Positions 56,826 to 64,000 of a stretch of 64,000 bases of DNA are shown here, piece after piece. The DNA comes from Kumtagia yinganensis. Its GTDB lineage: Bacteria > Pseudomonadota > Alphaproteobacteria > Rhizobiales > Rhizobiaceae. The stretch lies in contig NZ_JBEBMH010000010.1 in assembly GCF_040081985.1 (NCBI RefSeq), forward strand, positions 62,001 through 126,000, read 5' to 3'. Below the pieces are notes generated by a model that was not told where the DNA came from, ran no database searches, and saw only the letters and a program-made list of their open reading frames with translations. The number at the start of each line of letters is the position of its first letter. Within the stretch, counting starts at the first letter, position 1. A program made the translations under genes and the position numbers.

Positions 56826-57023
56826 TTACTTCTCGTCGACGACGCGAACGAGATGCTGCACGGCCGCGATCATCCCGCGCACCGACGGGGTGTCTTCGAG
56901 AGTGCGCTGCTTGTGCATCTTGTTGAGGCCGAGGCCGACAAGCGTTGCGCGCTGTTCCTTCGGACGGCGGATCGGGCTGCCGATCTGCTCGACCGTAACG
57001 GTCTTGGTGGCTTCTTTTGCCAT
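56826..57023 (-). CDS. rpmD: 50S ribosomal protein L30
   Basis: A 65-residue L30 with TVTVEQIGSPIRRPKEQRATLVGLGLNKMHKQRTLEDTPSVRGMI, the complete short bacterial form. It stands between rpsE and rplO with gaps of 24 and 21 bases. Confidence 0.96.
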   Translation of the reverse strand: MAKEATKTVTVEQIGSPIRRPKEQRATLVGLGLNKMHKQRTLEDTPSVRGMIAAVQHLVRVVDEK

Positions 57024-57047
57024 GATCGAACTCCTTCCAGCCCGCGA

Positions 57048-57620
57048 CTATTCTTCCGCGGCGACCGCGTTGCCGCGGCGAGCCTGGAGGGTCGAATACT
57101 TGATGCCGCGCTGCGCCGCCACATCCTTCGGATGCAACTGGCTCTTGAGCGCATCGAACGTGGCGCGAACCATGTTGTAAGGGTTCGACGAACCCATCGA
57201 CTTGGCGACCACGTCGTGCATGCCGAGCGTCTCGAAGACGGCGCGCATCGGGCCGCCGGCGATGATGCCAGTACCCGGCTTGGCGGCGCGCAGCAGAACC
57301 TTGCCGGCGCCCCAGCGGCCTTCGACGTCGTGATGCAGCGTACGGCCGGAGCGCAGCGGCACGAAGATCAGGTCACGCTTGGCGGACTCGGTCGCCTTGC
57401 GGATCGCCTCCGGCACTTCGCGCGCCTTGCCATGGCCGAAGCCGACGCGGCCCTTCTGGTCCCCGACGACGACGAGCGCGGCGAAGCCGAAGCGACGTCC
57501 GCCCTTCACCACCTTGGCGACGCGATTGATATGGACGAGCTTGTCGACGAATTCGCTGTCGCGCTCTTCGCGGTCCCGCTCGCGGTCGCGGCCGCGACCT
57601 TCCCTACGTTCCTGTGCCAT
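57048..57620 (-). CDS. rpsE: 30S ribosomal protein S5
   Basis: S5 helps maintain decoding accuracy and mRNA unwinding. The 190-residue protein has an Arg/Glu-rich N-terminal extension (MAQERREGRGRDRERDREERD) before the core FVDKLVHINRVAKVVKGGRRFGFAALVVVGD. The core also has GHGKAREVPEAIRKA and the C-terminal SSNPYNMVRATFDALK. The N-terminal extension is longer than in E. coli. Confidence 0.97.
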   Translation of the reverse strand: MAQERREGRGRDRERDREERDSEFVDKLVHINRVAKVVKGGRRFGFAALVVVGDQKGRVGFGHGKAREVPEAIRKATESAKRDLIFVPLRSGRTLHHDVEGRWGAGKVLLRAAKPGTGIIAGGPMRAVFETLGMHDVVAKSMGSSNPYNMVRATFDALKSQLHPKDVAAQRGIKYSTLQARRGNAVAAEE

Positions 57621-57761
57621 ATCCTGTCCTTGTTCTTTTCCGGAAGCACGGTTGAAGTTTGTGGCCGCGTTTAAGGCGGTCCACGGTGGAATTCAACAGG
57701 CGTTTGGCAAACCGGAAAACGATCGATGGTCAGACCGAGCGTGTCCGGCCTGACCAGATCA

Positions 57762-57782
57762 GTTCGCCATTCGCCATCGACC
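57762..57782. repeat. Heptad repeats between rplR and rpsE
   Basis: GTTCGCC, ATTCGCC and ATCGACC run in a 7-base register and end two bases before the rplR stop codon. This is the same design as the arrays after rpsM and rpsH. Confidence 0.55.
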
Positions 57783-57784
57783 CT

Positions 57785-58144
57785 TTAGAAGCTCAGACCA
57801 CCCTCGCGGGCGGCTTCGGCCAGCGCCTTGACGCGGCCGTGATAGATGTAGGGCCCGCGGTCGAACACGACTTCCTTGACGCCCGCCTTCACGGCCCGCT
57901 CGGCGATCAGCTTGCCGATCGCGGCGGCGGCAGCGGTATCCGCGCCGGTCTTCAGGCTGCCCTTCAAGTCCTTTTCCAGGGTCGAGGCAGCGGCCAGCGT
58001 CTGACCTTTCGCGTCGTCGATAACCTGCACATAGATGTTCTTCGATGTACGATGAACCGAAAGGCGCGGACGCTCACCGGCAACCTTTTTGATCTGACGA
58101 CGAATGCGCGCGGCGCGCTTCTGCAATGCTGCCTTGTCGGCCAT
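57785..58144 (-). CDS. rplR: 50S ribosomal protein L18
   Basis: L18 binds 5S rRNA with L5 and L25. The 119-residue protein has RLSVHRTSKNIYVQVIDDAKGQTLAAASTLE and a C-terminal EVVFDRGPYIYHGRVKALAEAAREGGLSF. It is 99 bp after rplF and 164 bp before rpsE. Confidence 0.97.
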   Translation of the reverse strand: MADKAALQKRAARIRRQIKKVAGERPRLSVHRTSKNIYVQVIDDAKGQTLAAASTLEKDLKGSLKTGADTAAAAAIGKLIAERAVKAGVKEVVFDRGPYIYHGRVKALAEAAREGGLSF

Positions 58145-58243
58145 GGTCCAATTCCCTGCCTTGTAAGACGGCGGCGGCCCGGTCCGAAAACCTTGCGGTC
58201 AGAAAAACCCTGCCCGCGACCGCCCTCCGTGGCGTTGTACGAC

Positions 58244-58777
58244 TTACTTCTTCTTGCCTTCCTTGCGCACGATGCGCTCGCCGGCATACTTCACGCCCTT
58301 GCCTTTGTAGGGCTCGGGGCCGCGATATTCGCGGATCTCGGCAGCCGTCTGGCCGACCACCTGCTTGTCGACGCCAGATACCGTGATCTCGGTTGGCTTC
58401 GGCACAGTGATCGTAATGCCCTGCGGCGTCTCATAGACCACGTCATGGCTGAAGCCCAGCGCCAGTTGCAGGTTCTTGCCCTGCATGGCCGCACGATAGC
58501 CGACGCCGTTGATCTCAAGCTTCTTCTCAAAGCCCTTGGTGACGCCTTCGAGGATGTTGACGATCTGCGTCCGCGACATGCCCCACTTCGAGCGGGCGGT
58601 CTTGGTCTGGTCGCGCGGCTCAACGGCGATCTCGCCATTGTCGAGCTTGACCAGAACCTCGTCGTTGACGACGAACTTCAACTCGCCCTTCGGGCCCTTT
58701 GCCGTCACGGTCTGGCCGTTCACCGAAGCGGTAACGCCGGCCGGCACCTTGACGGGTTTCTTGCCAATACGAGACAT
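58244..58777 (-). CDS. rplF: 50S ribosomal protein L6
   Basis: L6 lies near the factor-binding site of the large subunit. The 177-residue protein begins MSRIGKKPVKVPAGVTASVNGQTVTAKGPKGEL. Its second repeat has the family motif PEPYKGKGVKYAGERIVRKEGKKK. Length is normal. A 103-bp spacer with heptad repeats separates it from rpsH. Confidence 0.97.
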   Translation of the reverse strand: MSRIGKKPVKVPAGVTASVNGQTVTAKGPKGELKFVVNDEVLVKLDNGEIAVEPRDQTKTARSKWGMSRTQIVNILEGVTKGFEKKLEINGVGYRAAMQGKNLQLALGFSHDVVYETPQGITITVPKPTEITVSGVDKQVVGQTAAEIREYRGPEPYKGKGVKYAGERIVRKEGKKK

Positions 58778-58803
58778 TTTTGTCTCCTCTTTCCCAAACT
58801 GCT

Positions 58804-58879
58804 GTGAATGATGAATGGCAAAATGCTGACTGGCGAAGCCGCCGGATCACCATTCACTATTCACCATCGACCATTCACC
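58804..58879. repeat. Heptad repeats between rpsH and rplF
   Basis: Four 7-base units (ATTCACT, ATTCACC, ATCGACC, ATTCACC; 58852-58879) end one base before the rpsH stop codon. GTGAATG-ATGAATG (58804-58817) provides complementary units on the other side of the spacer. Confidence 0.7.
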
Positions 58880-58880
58880 C

Positions 58881-59279
58881 CTAGAATACCTGGCAGAGAA
58901 TCTCTCCGCCGACATTCTGCTCGCGCGCTTCGTGGTCCGCCATCACGCCCTTCGGCGTCGACAGGATCGAAATCCCCAGCCCGTTAGCGACCGACGGGAT
59001 CGACTTCACCGACACGTAGACGCGGCGGCCCGGCTTGGAGACGCGGGCGATCTCGCGGATCACCGGTGCGCCGTCGAAATACTTCAGCTCGATCTCGATT
59101 TCCGACTTGCCGTTGTCGAAGTCGGTCTGGCTGAAGTCGCGGATATAACCTTCCGCCTTCAGGACTTCGAGGACACGGCTGCGCAGACGCGAGGCCGGCG
59201 TCGAGACCTTGTTCTTCTTGCGTCCGTAGGCGTTACGGATGCGGGTCAGCATATCGCCGAGAGGATCATTCAAAGACAT
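58881..59279 (-). CDS. rpsH: 30S ribosomal protein S8
   Basis: S8 binds helix 21 of 16S rRNA and in E. coli represses the spc operon. The 132-residue protein begins MSLNDPLGDMLTRIRNAYGRKKNKVSTPASRLR and ends with the family motif GISILSTPKGVMADHEAREQNVGGEILCQVF. It follows rpsN after 12 bp. Confidence 0.97.
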   Translation of the reverse strand: MSLNDPLGDMLTRIRNAYGRKKNKVSTPASRLRSRVLEVLKAEGYIRDFSQTDFDNGKSEIEIELKYFDGAPVIREIARVSKPGRRVYVSVKSIPSVANGLGISILSTPKGVMADHEAREQNVGGEILCQVF

Positions 59280-59291
59280 ATTCTATCCTCC

Positions 59292-59597
59292 TTACCAGCT
59301 CGACTTGACCAGGCCCGGCACGGCGCCGAGCGAGCCCAGTTCGCGCAACGCGATACGCGACATCTTCAGCTTGCGATAATAGGCGCGCGGACGGCCGGTG
59401 ATCTCGCAGCGGTTGCGGATACGCACCTTGGCGGAATTGCGCGGCATCGCGGCGAGCTTGAGCTGCGCACGGAAACGCTCTTCCATCGTAACGCCCTTGT
59501 CCATGATGACCGCCTTCAGCGCCTTGCGCTTGGCGGCCTTCTGCGCGACGAGTGCCCGGCGATGGTTGTTCTTCTCGACTGAGCTGGTCTTTGCCAT
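59292..59597 (-). CDS. rpsN: 30S ribosomal protein S14, zinc-free long form
   Basis: The 101-residue S14 has no CxxC pairs, so it is the zinc-independent form (C-minus). Signature: RNRCEITGRPRAYYRKLKMSRIALRELGSLGAVPGLVKSSW. It lies between rplE and rpsH. Confidence 0.97.
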   Translation of the reverse strand: MAKTSSVEKNNHRRALVAQKAAKRKALKAVIMDKGVTMEERFRAQLKLAAMPRNSAKVRIRNRCEITGRPRAYYRKLKMSRIALRELGSLGAVPGLVKSSW

Positions 59598-59623
59598 TTC
59601 AGATTTTCCTTTGCTCGCTGCCG

Positions 59624-60181
59624 TTACTGCCGGAACGGGAAGTTGAAAGCCTTGAGCAGAGCCCTGGCCTCGTCATCCGTCTTGGCGGTCGTACAAACGA
59701 TGATGTCCATTCCCCAGATCTGGTCGACCTTGTCGTAGTTGATCTCGGGGAACACGATGTGCTCCTTGATGCCCATGGCATAGTTGCCACGCCCGTCGAA
59801 GCTCTTCGGGTTCAGGCCGCGAAAGTCGCGGACGCGCGGCAAAGCGATGTTCACGAGGCGGTCGAGGAACTCGTACATGCGTTCCTTGCGCAAGGTGACC
59901 TTCGCGCCGATCGGCATGTTCTCGCGCACCTTGAACTGCGCGACCGACTTGCGCGCATGGGTGACGACCGGCTTCTGGCCGGCGATCAGCGCCAGATCGG
60001 CGGCTGCGACCGACGGCTTCTTGGAATCGCCCGTCGCTTCGCCGACGCCCATGTTCAGCACGATCTTGTCGAGACGCGGAACTTCCATCTCGTTGTCGTA
60101 CTTGAACTGCTCGAGCAGCGCCTTGCGGATGGTCTCTTCGTAGACCTTCTTAAGGCGTGGCTGGATTGCTGCCTTAGCCAT
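59624..60181 (-). CDS. rplE: 50S ribosomal protein L5
   Basis: L5 binds 5S rRNA and contacts the P-site tRNA. The 185-residue protein has NEMEVPRLDKIVLNMGVGEA, the 5S-binding loop, and a C-terminal GIKEHIVFPEINYDKVDQIWGMDI motif. It overlaps rplX by eight bases. Confidence 0.97.
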   Translation of the reverse strand: MAKAAIQPRLKKVYEETIRKALLEQFKYDNEMEVPRLDKIVLNMGVGEATGDSKKPSVAAADLALIAGQKPVVTHARKSVAQFKVRENMPIGAKVTLRKERMYEFLDRLVNIALPRVRDFRGLNPKSFDGRGNYAMGIKEHIVFPEINYDKVDQIWGMDIIVCTTAKTDDEARALLKAFNFPFRQ

Positions 60182-60485
60182 TGATCACTTCTCCCGAGCG
60201 CTTCGCGACGCGCACCTTCTTGTTGCCTTCGATCTTGAAGCCGACGCGGGTAGGCTTGCCGTCCTTGGGATCGGCCAGCGCGATATTGGACAGATGGATG
60301 GGGGCTTCCTTGCGGATCAGCCCGCCCTCCTGCGCCTGCGTCTGACGCTGATGGCGCACGATGATGTTGATCCCGCGCACAATCGCGGTGTCTTCCTTCG
60401 GCTGAACCGAAAGCACCTCGCCGGAACGGCCCTTGTCCTTGCCGGTGAGCACGACGACTTTGTCGCCCTTGCGGATCTTCTGCAT
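60174..60485 (-). CDS. rplX: 50S ribosomal protein L24
   Basis: L24 starts large-subunit assembly near the exit tunnel. The 103-residue protein has the KOW motif KIRKGDKVVVLTGKDKGRSGEVL near its start and the QTQAQEGGLIRKEAPIHLSNIAL segment. It overlaps the rplE start by eight bases and is 11 bp after rplN. Confidence 0.97.
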   Translation of the reverse strand: MQKIRKGDKVVVLTGKDKGRSGEVLSVQPKEDTAIVRGINIIVRHQRQTQAQEGGLIRKEAPIHLSNIALADPKDGKPTRVGFKIEGNKKVRVAKRSGEVING

Positions 60486-60496
60486 TTTCCGGCTCC

Positions 60497-60865
60497 TTAC
60501 AGCACTTCAGGCGCGAGCGAGATGATCTTCATGTGGTTCTTGGCGCGAAGCTCGCGCGGAACCGGCCCGAAGATACGCGTGCCGATCGGCTCTTTCTTGT
60601 TGTCGACGAGAACAGCCGCGTTCTTGTCGAAACGGATCACGCTGCCGTCCGGGCGGCGGATGTCCTTGGCCGTGCGAACCACGACCGCCTTCATCACGTC
60701 GCCCTTCTTCACGCGGCCGCGCGGAATGGCTTCCTTGATCGAGACGACGATGATGTCGCCGACCGAGGCATACTTCCGCTTCGAACCGCCCAGCACCTTG
60801 ATGCACATGACACGACGGGCGCCGGAATTATCCGCGACGTCGAGGTTTGTTTGCATCTGAATCAT
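60497..60865 (-). CDS. rplN: 50S ribosomal protein L14
   Basis: L14 lies at the inter-subunit face. The 122-residue protein starts MIQMQTNLDVADNSGARRVMCIKVLGGSKRKYASVGD, and ends with VPRELRAKNHMKIISLAPEVL, both canonical. Confidence 0.97.
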   Translation of the reverse strand: MIQMQTNLDVADNSGARRVMCIKVLGGSKRKYASVGDIIVVSIKEAIPRGRVKKGDVMKAVVVRTAKDIRRPDGSVIRFDKNAAVLVDNKKEPIGTRIFGPVPRELRAKNHMKIISLAPEVL

Positions 60866-60935
60866 GACTGGCCGCCTTTTTCTTCTCTAATCGGGACGAG
60901 CAAGCGCCCTTCCCCGGTCTGTCCAAAATTCGTTG

Positions 60936-61181
60936 TTATTGCGAGGCCTGCGCCTCGGTCACCACGACCCAGCGCTTGTCCTTGGAGATCGGCTTCGACT
61001 CCTGGATGAACACGGTGTCGCCGACCTTGTGGCTGTTGTTCTCGTCGTGCGCCTTATACTTCTTCGACAGACGCACGGTCTTCTTCATCACCGGATGGGT
61101 GAAGCGGCGCTCGACCTTGACCACCACGGTCTTCTCGTTCTTGTCGCTGACGACGACGCCCTGCAGGATGCGCTTCGGCAT
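60936..61181 (-). CDS. rpsQ: 30S ribosomal protein S17
   Basis: S17 is an early small-subunit assembly protein with an OB fold. The 81-residue protein has MPKRILQGVVVSDKNEKTVVVKVERRFTHPVMKKTVRLSKKYKAHDEN, the family core. It follows rpmC after 11 bp. Confidence 0.97.
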   Translation of the reverse strand: MPKRILQGVVVSDKNEKTVVVKVERRFTHPVMKKTVRLSKKYKAHDENNSHKVGDTVFIQESKPISKDKRWVVVTEAQASQ

Positions 61182-61192
61182 TTTATTCGTCC

Positions 61193-61390
61193 TTAAGCCT
61201 TCTTGGCCGCGTTTTCAGCGGCGACGGTCTTGATGCGGGCAATGTCCCGGCGGACCTCTCTCACGCGAGCGGTCTTTTCGAGCTGGCCGGTCGCCTTCTG
61301 AAACCGCAGGTTGAACTGCTCCTTCTTCAGCGCGGCCAGGTCATCGTCGAGCTGGTCGGGGGTCTTCGCCCTGACGTCGGATATCTTCAT
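61193..61390 (-). CDS. rpmC: 50S ribosomal protein L29
   Basis: L29 is a small helical protein at the exit tunnel where chaperones and SRP dock. The 65 residues include DQLDDDLAALKKEQFNLRFQKATGQLEKTARVREVRRDIARIKT, the family coiled hairpin. It follows rplP after 14 bp. Confidence 0.96.
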   Translation of the reverse strand: MKISDVRAKTPDQLDDDLAALKKEQFNLRFQKATGQLEKTARVREVRRDIARIKTVAAENAAKKA

Positions 61391-61404
61391 GTCGGACCCC
61401 TTTC

Positions 61405-61818
61405 CTATTCCGCGATGCGCTGCACGAAGCGCGTCTTCACCGAGAGCTTGGCGGCGCCGAGAGCCAGAGCGGCACGCGCCGTCTCTTCCGGAACGCCGTC
61501 GATCTCGAACATGATGCGGCCCGGCTTGACGCGCGCCGCCCAGTAGTCGACCGCGCCCTTGCCCTTGCCCATGCGCACCTCGGTCGGCTTCGAGGTGACC
61601 GGCAGATCCGGGAACACCCGGATCCAGACACGGCCGGCGCGCTTCATCTCGCGGGTGATCGCACGGCGGGCCGCCTCGATCTCACGCGCGGTGACGCGGT
61701 TCGGCTCCAGCGCCTTCAGCCCGAAGCCGCCGAAATCCAAATTGGTGCCGCCCTTGGCAGCGCCGTGGATGCGGCCCTTGAACTGCTTGCGGAACTTTGT
61801 GCGCTTTGGCTGCAGCAT
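61405..61818 (-). CDS. rplP: 50S ribosomal protein L16
   Basis: L16 helps form the A-site of the large subunit. The 137-residue protein begins MLQPKRTKFRKQFKGRIHGAAKGGTNLDFGGFGLKALEPNRVTAREIEAARRAITR and has the basic GKGKGAVDYWAARVKPG loop. It follows rpsC after 26 bp. Confidence 0.97.
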   Translation of the reverse strand: MLQPKRTKFRKQFKGRIHGAAKGGTNLDFGGFGLKALEPNRVTAREIEAARRAITREMKRAGRVWIRVFPDLPVTSKPTEVRMGKGKGAVDYWAARVKPGRIMFEIDGVPEETARAALALGAAKLSVKTRFVQRIAE

Positions 61819-61844
61819 CGTTCTTACTCCAAATTCCTATGCTC

Positions 61845-62576
61845 TCAGGCGTTCTCGCGGCGGCGGCTACGCTCGCCACGGTCACCGCGCTCGCCCGAAT
61901 GGCTGTGATCGCCTTCGCTGGCGCGGCGCTCGGACGCCATCGGATCGTGCTCGAGGATCTCGCCCTTGAACACCCAAACCTTGACACCGCAGATGCCGTA
62001 AGCGGTCTGCGCCTCGGCCGTGCCGTAGTCGACATCGGCGCGCAGCGTATGCAGCGGCACGCGGCCCTCGCGGTACCATTCCATCCGCGCGATCTCGGCG
62101 CCGCCGAGACGGCCGGCGCAGTTGATGCGGATGCCCTCGGCACCGAGGCGCATCGCAGACTGCACGGCGCGCTTCATGGCGCGGCGGAACGCGATACGGC
62201 GCTCGAGCTGCTGGGCGATCGACTGGGCGACCAGCGTCGCGTCGATCTCCGGCTTGCGCACCTCGACGATGTTCAGGTGTGTCTCCGACTTCGTCATCTC
62301 GGTCAGCTTCTTGCGAAGCTTCTCGATGTCGGCGCCCTTCTTGCCGATGACCAGACCGGGCCGCGCGGCGTGGATCGTGACGCGGCACTTCTTGTGAGGG
62401 CGCTCGATCACCACCTTCGACACGGCAGCCTGCTTGAGTTCCTTCATCAGGTACTCACGGATCTTGATGTCCTCGTGCAGCAGCTTGCCGTACTCGCCAG
62501 TGTTCGCGTACCAGCGCGAATCCCAGGTGCGGTTGATGCCGAGGCGAAGGCCGATCGGATTGATTTTCTGACCCAT
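61845..62576 (-). CDS. rpsC: 30S ribosomal protein S3
   Basis: S3 lies at the mRNA entry and has helicase activity with S4 and S5. The 243-residue protein has MGQKINPIGLRLGINRTWDSRWYA and the KH-type segment HAARPGLVIGKKGADIEKLRKKL. A disordered charged C-terminal tail (ASEGDHSHSGERGDRGERSRRREN) follows. It overlaps rplV by one base. Confidence 0.97.
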   Translation of the reverse strand: MGQKINPIGLRLGINRTWDSRWYANTGEYGKLLHEDIKIREYLMKELKQAAVSKVVIERPHKKCRVTIHAARPGLVIGKKGADIEKLRKKLTEMTKSETHLNIVEVRKPEIDATLVAQSIAQQLERRIAFRRAMKRAVQSAMRLGAEGIRINCAGRLGGAEIARMEWYREGRVPLHTLRADVDYGTAEAQTAYGICGVKVWVFKGEILEHDPMASERRASEGDHSHSGERGDRGERSRRRENA

Positions 62577-62962
62577 CAGGCGGCTTCCTTCTCTTCCACT
62601 TCGCGCACCACGATGGTCAGGTGCGAAAACGGCTTCTCGACCCGGCTGGCGCGGCCACGGCCACGTGCGTGGAAACGCTTCATGACGATCGACTTGCCGA
62701 CATAGGCCTCGGCGACGACAAGCGCGTCGACATCGAGATCATGATTGTTCTCGGCATTGGCGATCGCCGATTCCAGCGTCTTCCTGACGGTGCCGGCGAT
62801 GCGCTTGCGCGAAAATTCGAGATCCGAAAGCGCGGTCTGCACCTTCTTGCCGCGGATCAGCGCGGCAACGAGGTTCAGCTTTTGCGGGCTGATACGGATG
62901 GTGCGGAGAACCGCACGCGCCTCGTTGTCAGCAAGCCTGCGCGGAGCTTTGGCCTTGCCCAT
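62576..62962 (-). CDS. rplV: 50S ribosomal protein L22
   Basis: L22 has a hairpin reaching into the exit tunnel. The 128-residue protein has RTIRISPQKLNLVAALIRGKKVQTALSDLEFSRKRIA, the loop residues RFHARGRGRASRVEKPFSHLTIVV, and a short tail. It overlaps rpsC by one base and follows rpsS by one base. Confidence 0.97.
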   Translation of the reverse strand: MGKAKAPRRLADNEARAVLRTIRISPQKLNLVAALIRGKKVQTALSDLEFSRKRIAGTVRKTLESAIANAENNHDLDVDALVVAEAYVGKSIVMKRFHARGRGRASRVEKPFSHLTIVVREVEEKEAA

Positions 62963-62963
62963 G

Positions 62964-63242
62964 TTACTTCCTCTTTGCCTTCTTGTCCGCGCCGTGACCG
63001 TAATAGGTCCGGGTCGGAGCGAACTCGCCGAACTTGTGGCCGACCATGTCCTCGTTCACGGAGACCGGGACGTGCTTCTGGCCGTTGTAGACGCCAAAGG
63101 TCAGGCCCACGAACTGCGGCAGGATGGTGGACCGGCGGGTCCACATCTTGATCACTTCGTTGCGGCCACCGTCGCGCACCTTGTCGGCCTTCTTGAGAAG
63201 AAAGCCGTCGACGAACGGACCTTTCCAAACTGAACGGGTCAC
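62964..63242 (-). CDS. rpsS: 30S ribosomal protein S19
   Basis: S19 binds near the A-site tRNA and 16S helix 41-43. The 92-residue protein has MTRSVWKGPFVDGFLLKKADKVRDGG and FVGLTFGVYNGQKHVPVSVNEDMVGHKFGEFAPTRTY, canonical. Confidence 0.97.
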   Translation of the reverse strand: MTRSVWKGPFVDGFLLKKADKVRDGGRNEVIKMWTRRSTILPQFVGLTFGVYNGQKHVPVSVNEDMVGHKFGEFAPTRTYYGHGADKKAKRK

Positions 63243-63258
63243 TTCGCGTTACCTCTTC

Positions 63259-64000
63259 TTAGCTCTTGCGCTGATGGCGCGAACGCACGATGAACTTGTC
63301 GGTCGCCTTGTTGGACCGGGTCTTCTTGCCCTTGGTGGGCTTGCCCCACGGGCTGACCGGGTGACGACCGCCAGAGGTGCGGCCTTCGCCGCCGCCGTGC
63401 GGGTGATCGACGGGGTTCATGGTGACGCCGCGGTTGTGCGGGCGCTTGCCCTTCCAAACGGTGCGTCCGGCCTTGCCGTCGTTGATGTTGCCGTGGTCCG
63501 GATTGGAGACCGCGCCGACGGTCGCGAAGCAGGAGCCGTGCACGATGCGCTGCTCACCCGAATTCAGGCGCAGGATCGCCATGCCCTGGTCGCGGCCGAC
63601 CAACTGGGCGTAGGAACCCGCGGACCGCGCGACCTGGCCACCCTTGCCGGGCTTCAGCTCGACATTGTGGATGATCGTGCCGACCGGCATCGCCGAAAGC
63701 GGCATCGCATTGCCCGGCTTAACGTCGACGGCCTCACCGGCGACGATCTTGTCGCCGACCGCCAGGCGCTGCGGCGCCAGGACATAGTTCAGCTCGCCGT
63801 CCTCATACTTCACCAGCGCGATGAAGGCGGTGCGGTTCGGATCGTATTCGATCCGCTCGACGGTCGCCTGCATGTCCAGCTTGCGGCGCTTGAAATCGAT
63901 GATGCGGTACGACTGCTTGTGGCCGCCGCCGATGAAACGCGCGGTAACGCGGCCGGTATTGTTGCGTCCGCCGGACTTCCTCAGCCCTTCGGTAAGGCCC
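63259..64000 (-). CDS. rplB: 50S ribosomal protein L2, 5' end outside window
   Basis: L2 supports peptidyl transferase activity. The visible 246 codons run from the window edge (LTEGLRKSGGRNNTGRVTARFIGGGHK) through HNVELKPGKGGQVARSAGSYAQLVGRD to the C-terminal MNPVDHPHGGGEGRTSGGRHPVSPWGKPTKGKKTRSNK. All the conserved His and Gly residues of that loop are present. About 30 N-terminal residues are missing. Confidence 0.97.
   Translation of the reverse strand, partial: GLTEGLRKSGGRNNTGRVTARFIGGGHKQSYRIIDFKRRKLDMQATVERIEYDPNRTAFIALVKYEDGELNYVLAPQRLAVGDKIVAGEAVDVKPGNAMPLSAMPVGTIIHNVELKPGKGGQVARSAGSYAQLVGRDQGMAILRLNSGEQRIVHGSCFATVGAVSNPDHGNINDGKAGRTVWKGKRPHNRGVTMNPVDHPHGGGEGRTSGGRHPVSPWGKPTKGKKTRSNKATDKFIVRSRHQRKS

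Overview
The window looks like chromosome of a GC-rich alphaproteobacterium of the Hyphomicrobiales (Rhizobiales), most like the Mesorhizobium/Phyllobacteriaceae group. This is inferred from gene content and control signals: a eukaryote-type glutamine synthetase (glnII) divergent from a small DUF2735-like gene, an ATP12 chaperone, paired CtrA half-sites before minCDE, alphaproteobacterial SOS boxes (GTTC-N7-GTTC), and heptad-phased intergenic repeats. No plasmid, phage, integron or CRISPR signature was seen, and no tRNA or rRNA gene. Most of the window is core chromosome.

Layout. 1-5.7 kb: a minus-strand cluster coaD, two cyclophilins, a YdcZ-type transporter, a small secreted protein, queA, an 89-codon gene, tgt (queuosine pathway) and a NUDIX hydrolase. 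5.9-10.5 kb: a 47-residue membrane peptide, a TPR-methyltransferase and gyrA with a TTG start. 10.8-18.5 kb: marC, a beta-lactamase-fold hydrolase, ssb and uvrA with SOS-type operators, two unassigned proteins and a possible non-coding transcript. 18.6-27.1 kb is the most accessory-like part: a YHS protein, a cyclase-domain/TPR protein, a truncated PIN toxin beside a dispersed repeat, a DUF72 protein, a diguanylate cyclase and a large secreted CxxCH protein. 27.1-30.8 kb: nnrD and the glnB-glnA operon behind a sigma-54 promoter. 30.8-34.3 kb: an alpha/beta hydrolase and minCDE. 34.3-37.4 kb: a complete TRAP transporter. 37.7-39.4 kb: glnII with its own sigma-54 promoter, and the DUF2735-like gene. 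39.5-43.2 kb: a translationally coupled run crcB, a pseudouridine synthase, an EamA exporter, a HAD phosphatase and ATP12. 43.3-51.4 kb: an isoaspartyl methyltransferase homologue, a purine permease, rarA with a DegP-type protease, a redoxin/2OG-oxygenase fusion, an ankyrin protein and a YdjM-like membrane protein. 51.5-64.0 kb: the S10-spc-alpha ribosomal operon read leftwards from rplB (cut by the window edge) to rplQ, including secY, adk and rpoA, ending at a terminator.

How it fits together. Nitrogen control is the clearest theme: PII, GSI and GSII lie within 10 kb, and both glutamine synthetase transcription units have -24/-12 promoters. Cell-division placement (minCDE) appears tied to the CtrA cell-cycle regulator. 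DNA repair genes (ssb, uvrA) flank SOS boxes. No complete new multi-gene system could be demonstrated. The best leads are the zinc-ligand-poor Tgt, the candidate ncRNA upstream of uvrA, the CtrA boxes at minC, the CxxCH secreted protein, the redoxin/2OG fusion, two perfect operator-like palindromes, and the heptad repeats that follow stop codons inside the ribosomal operon.
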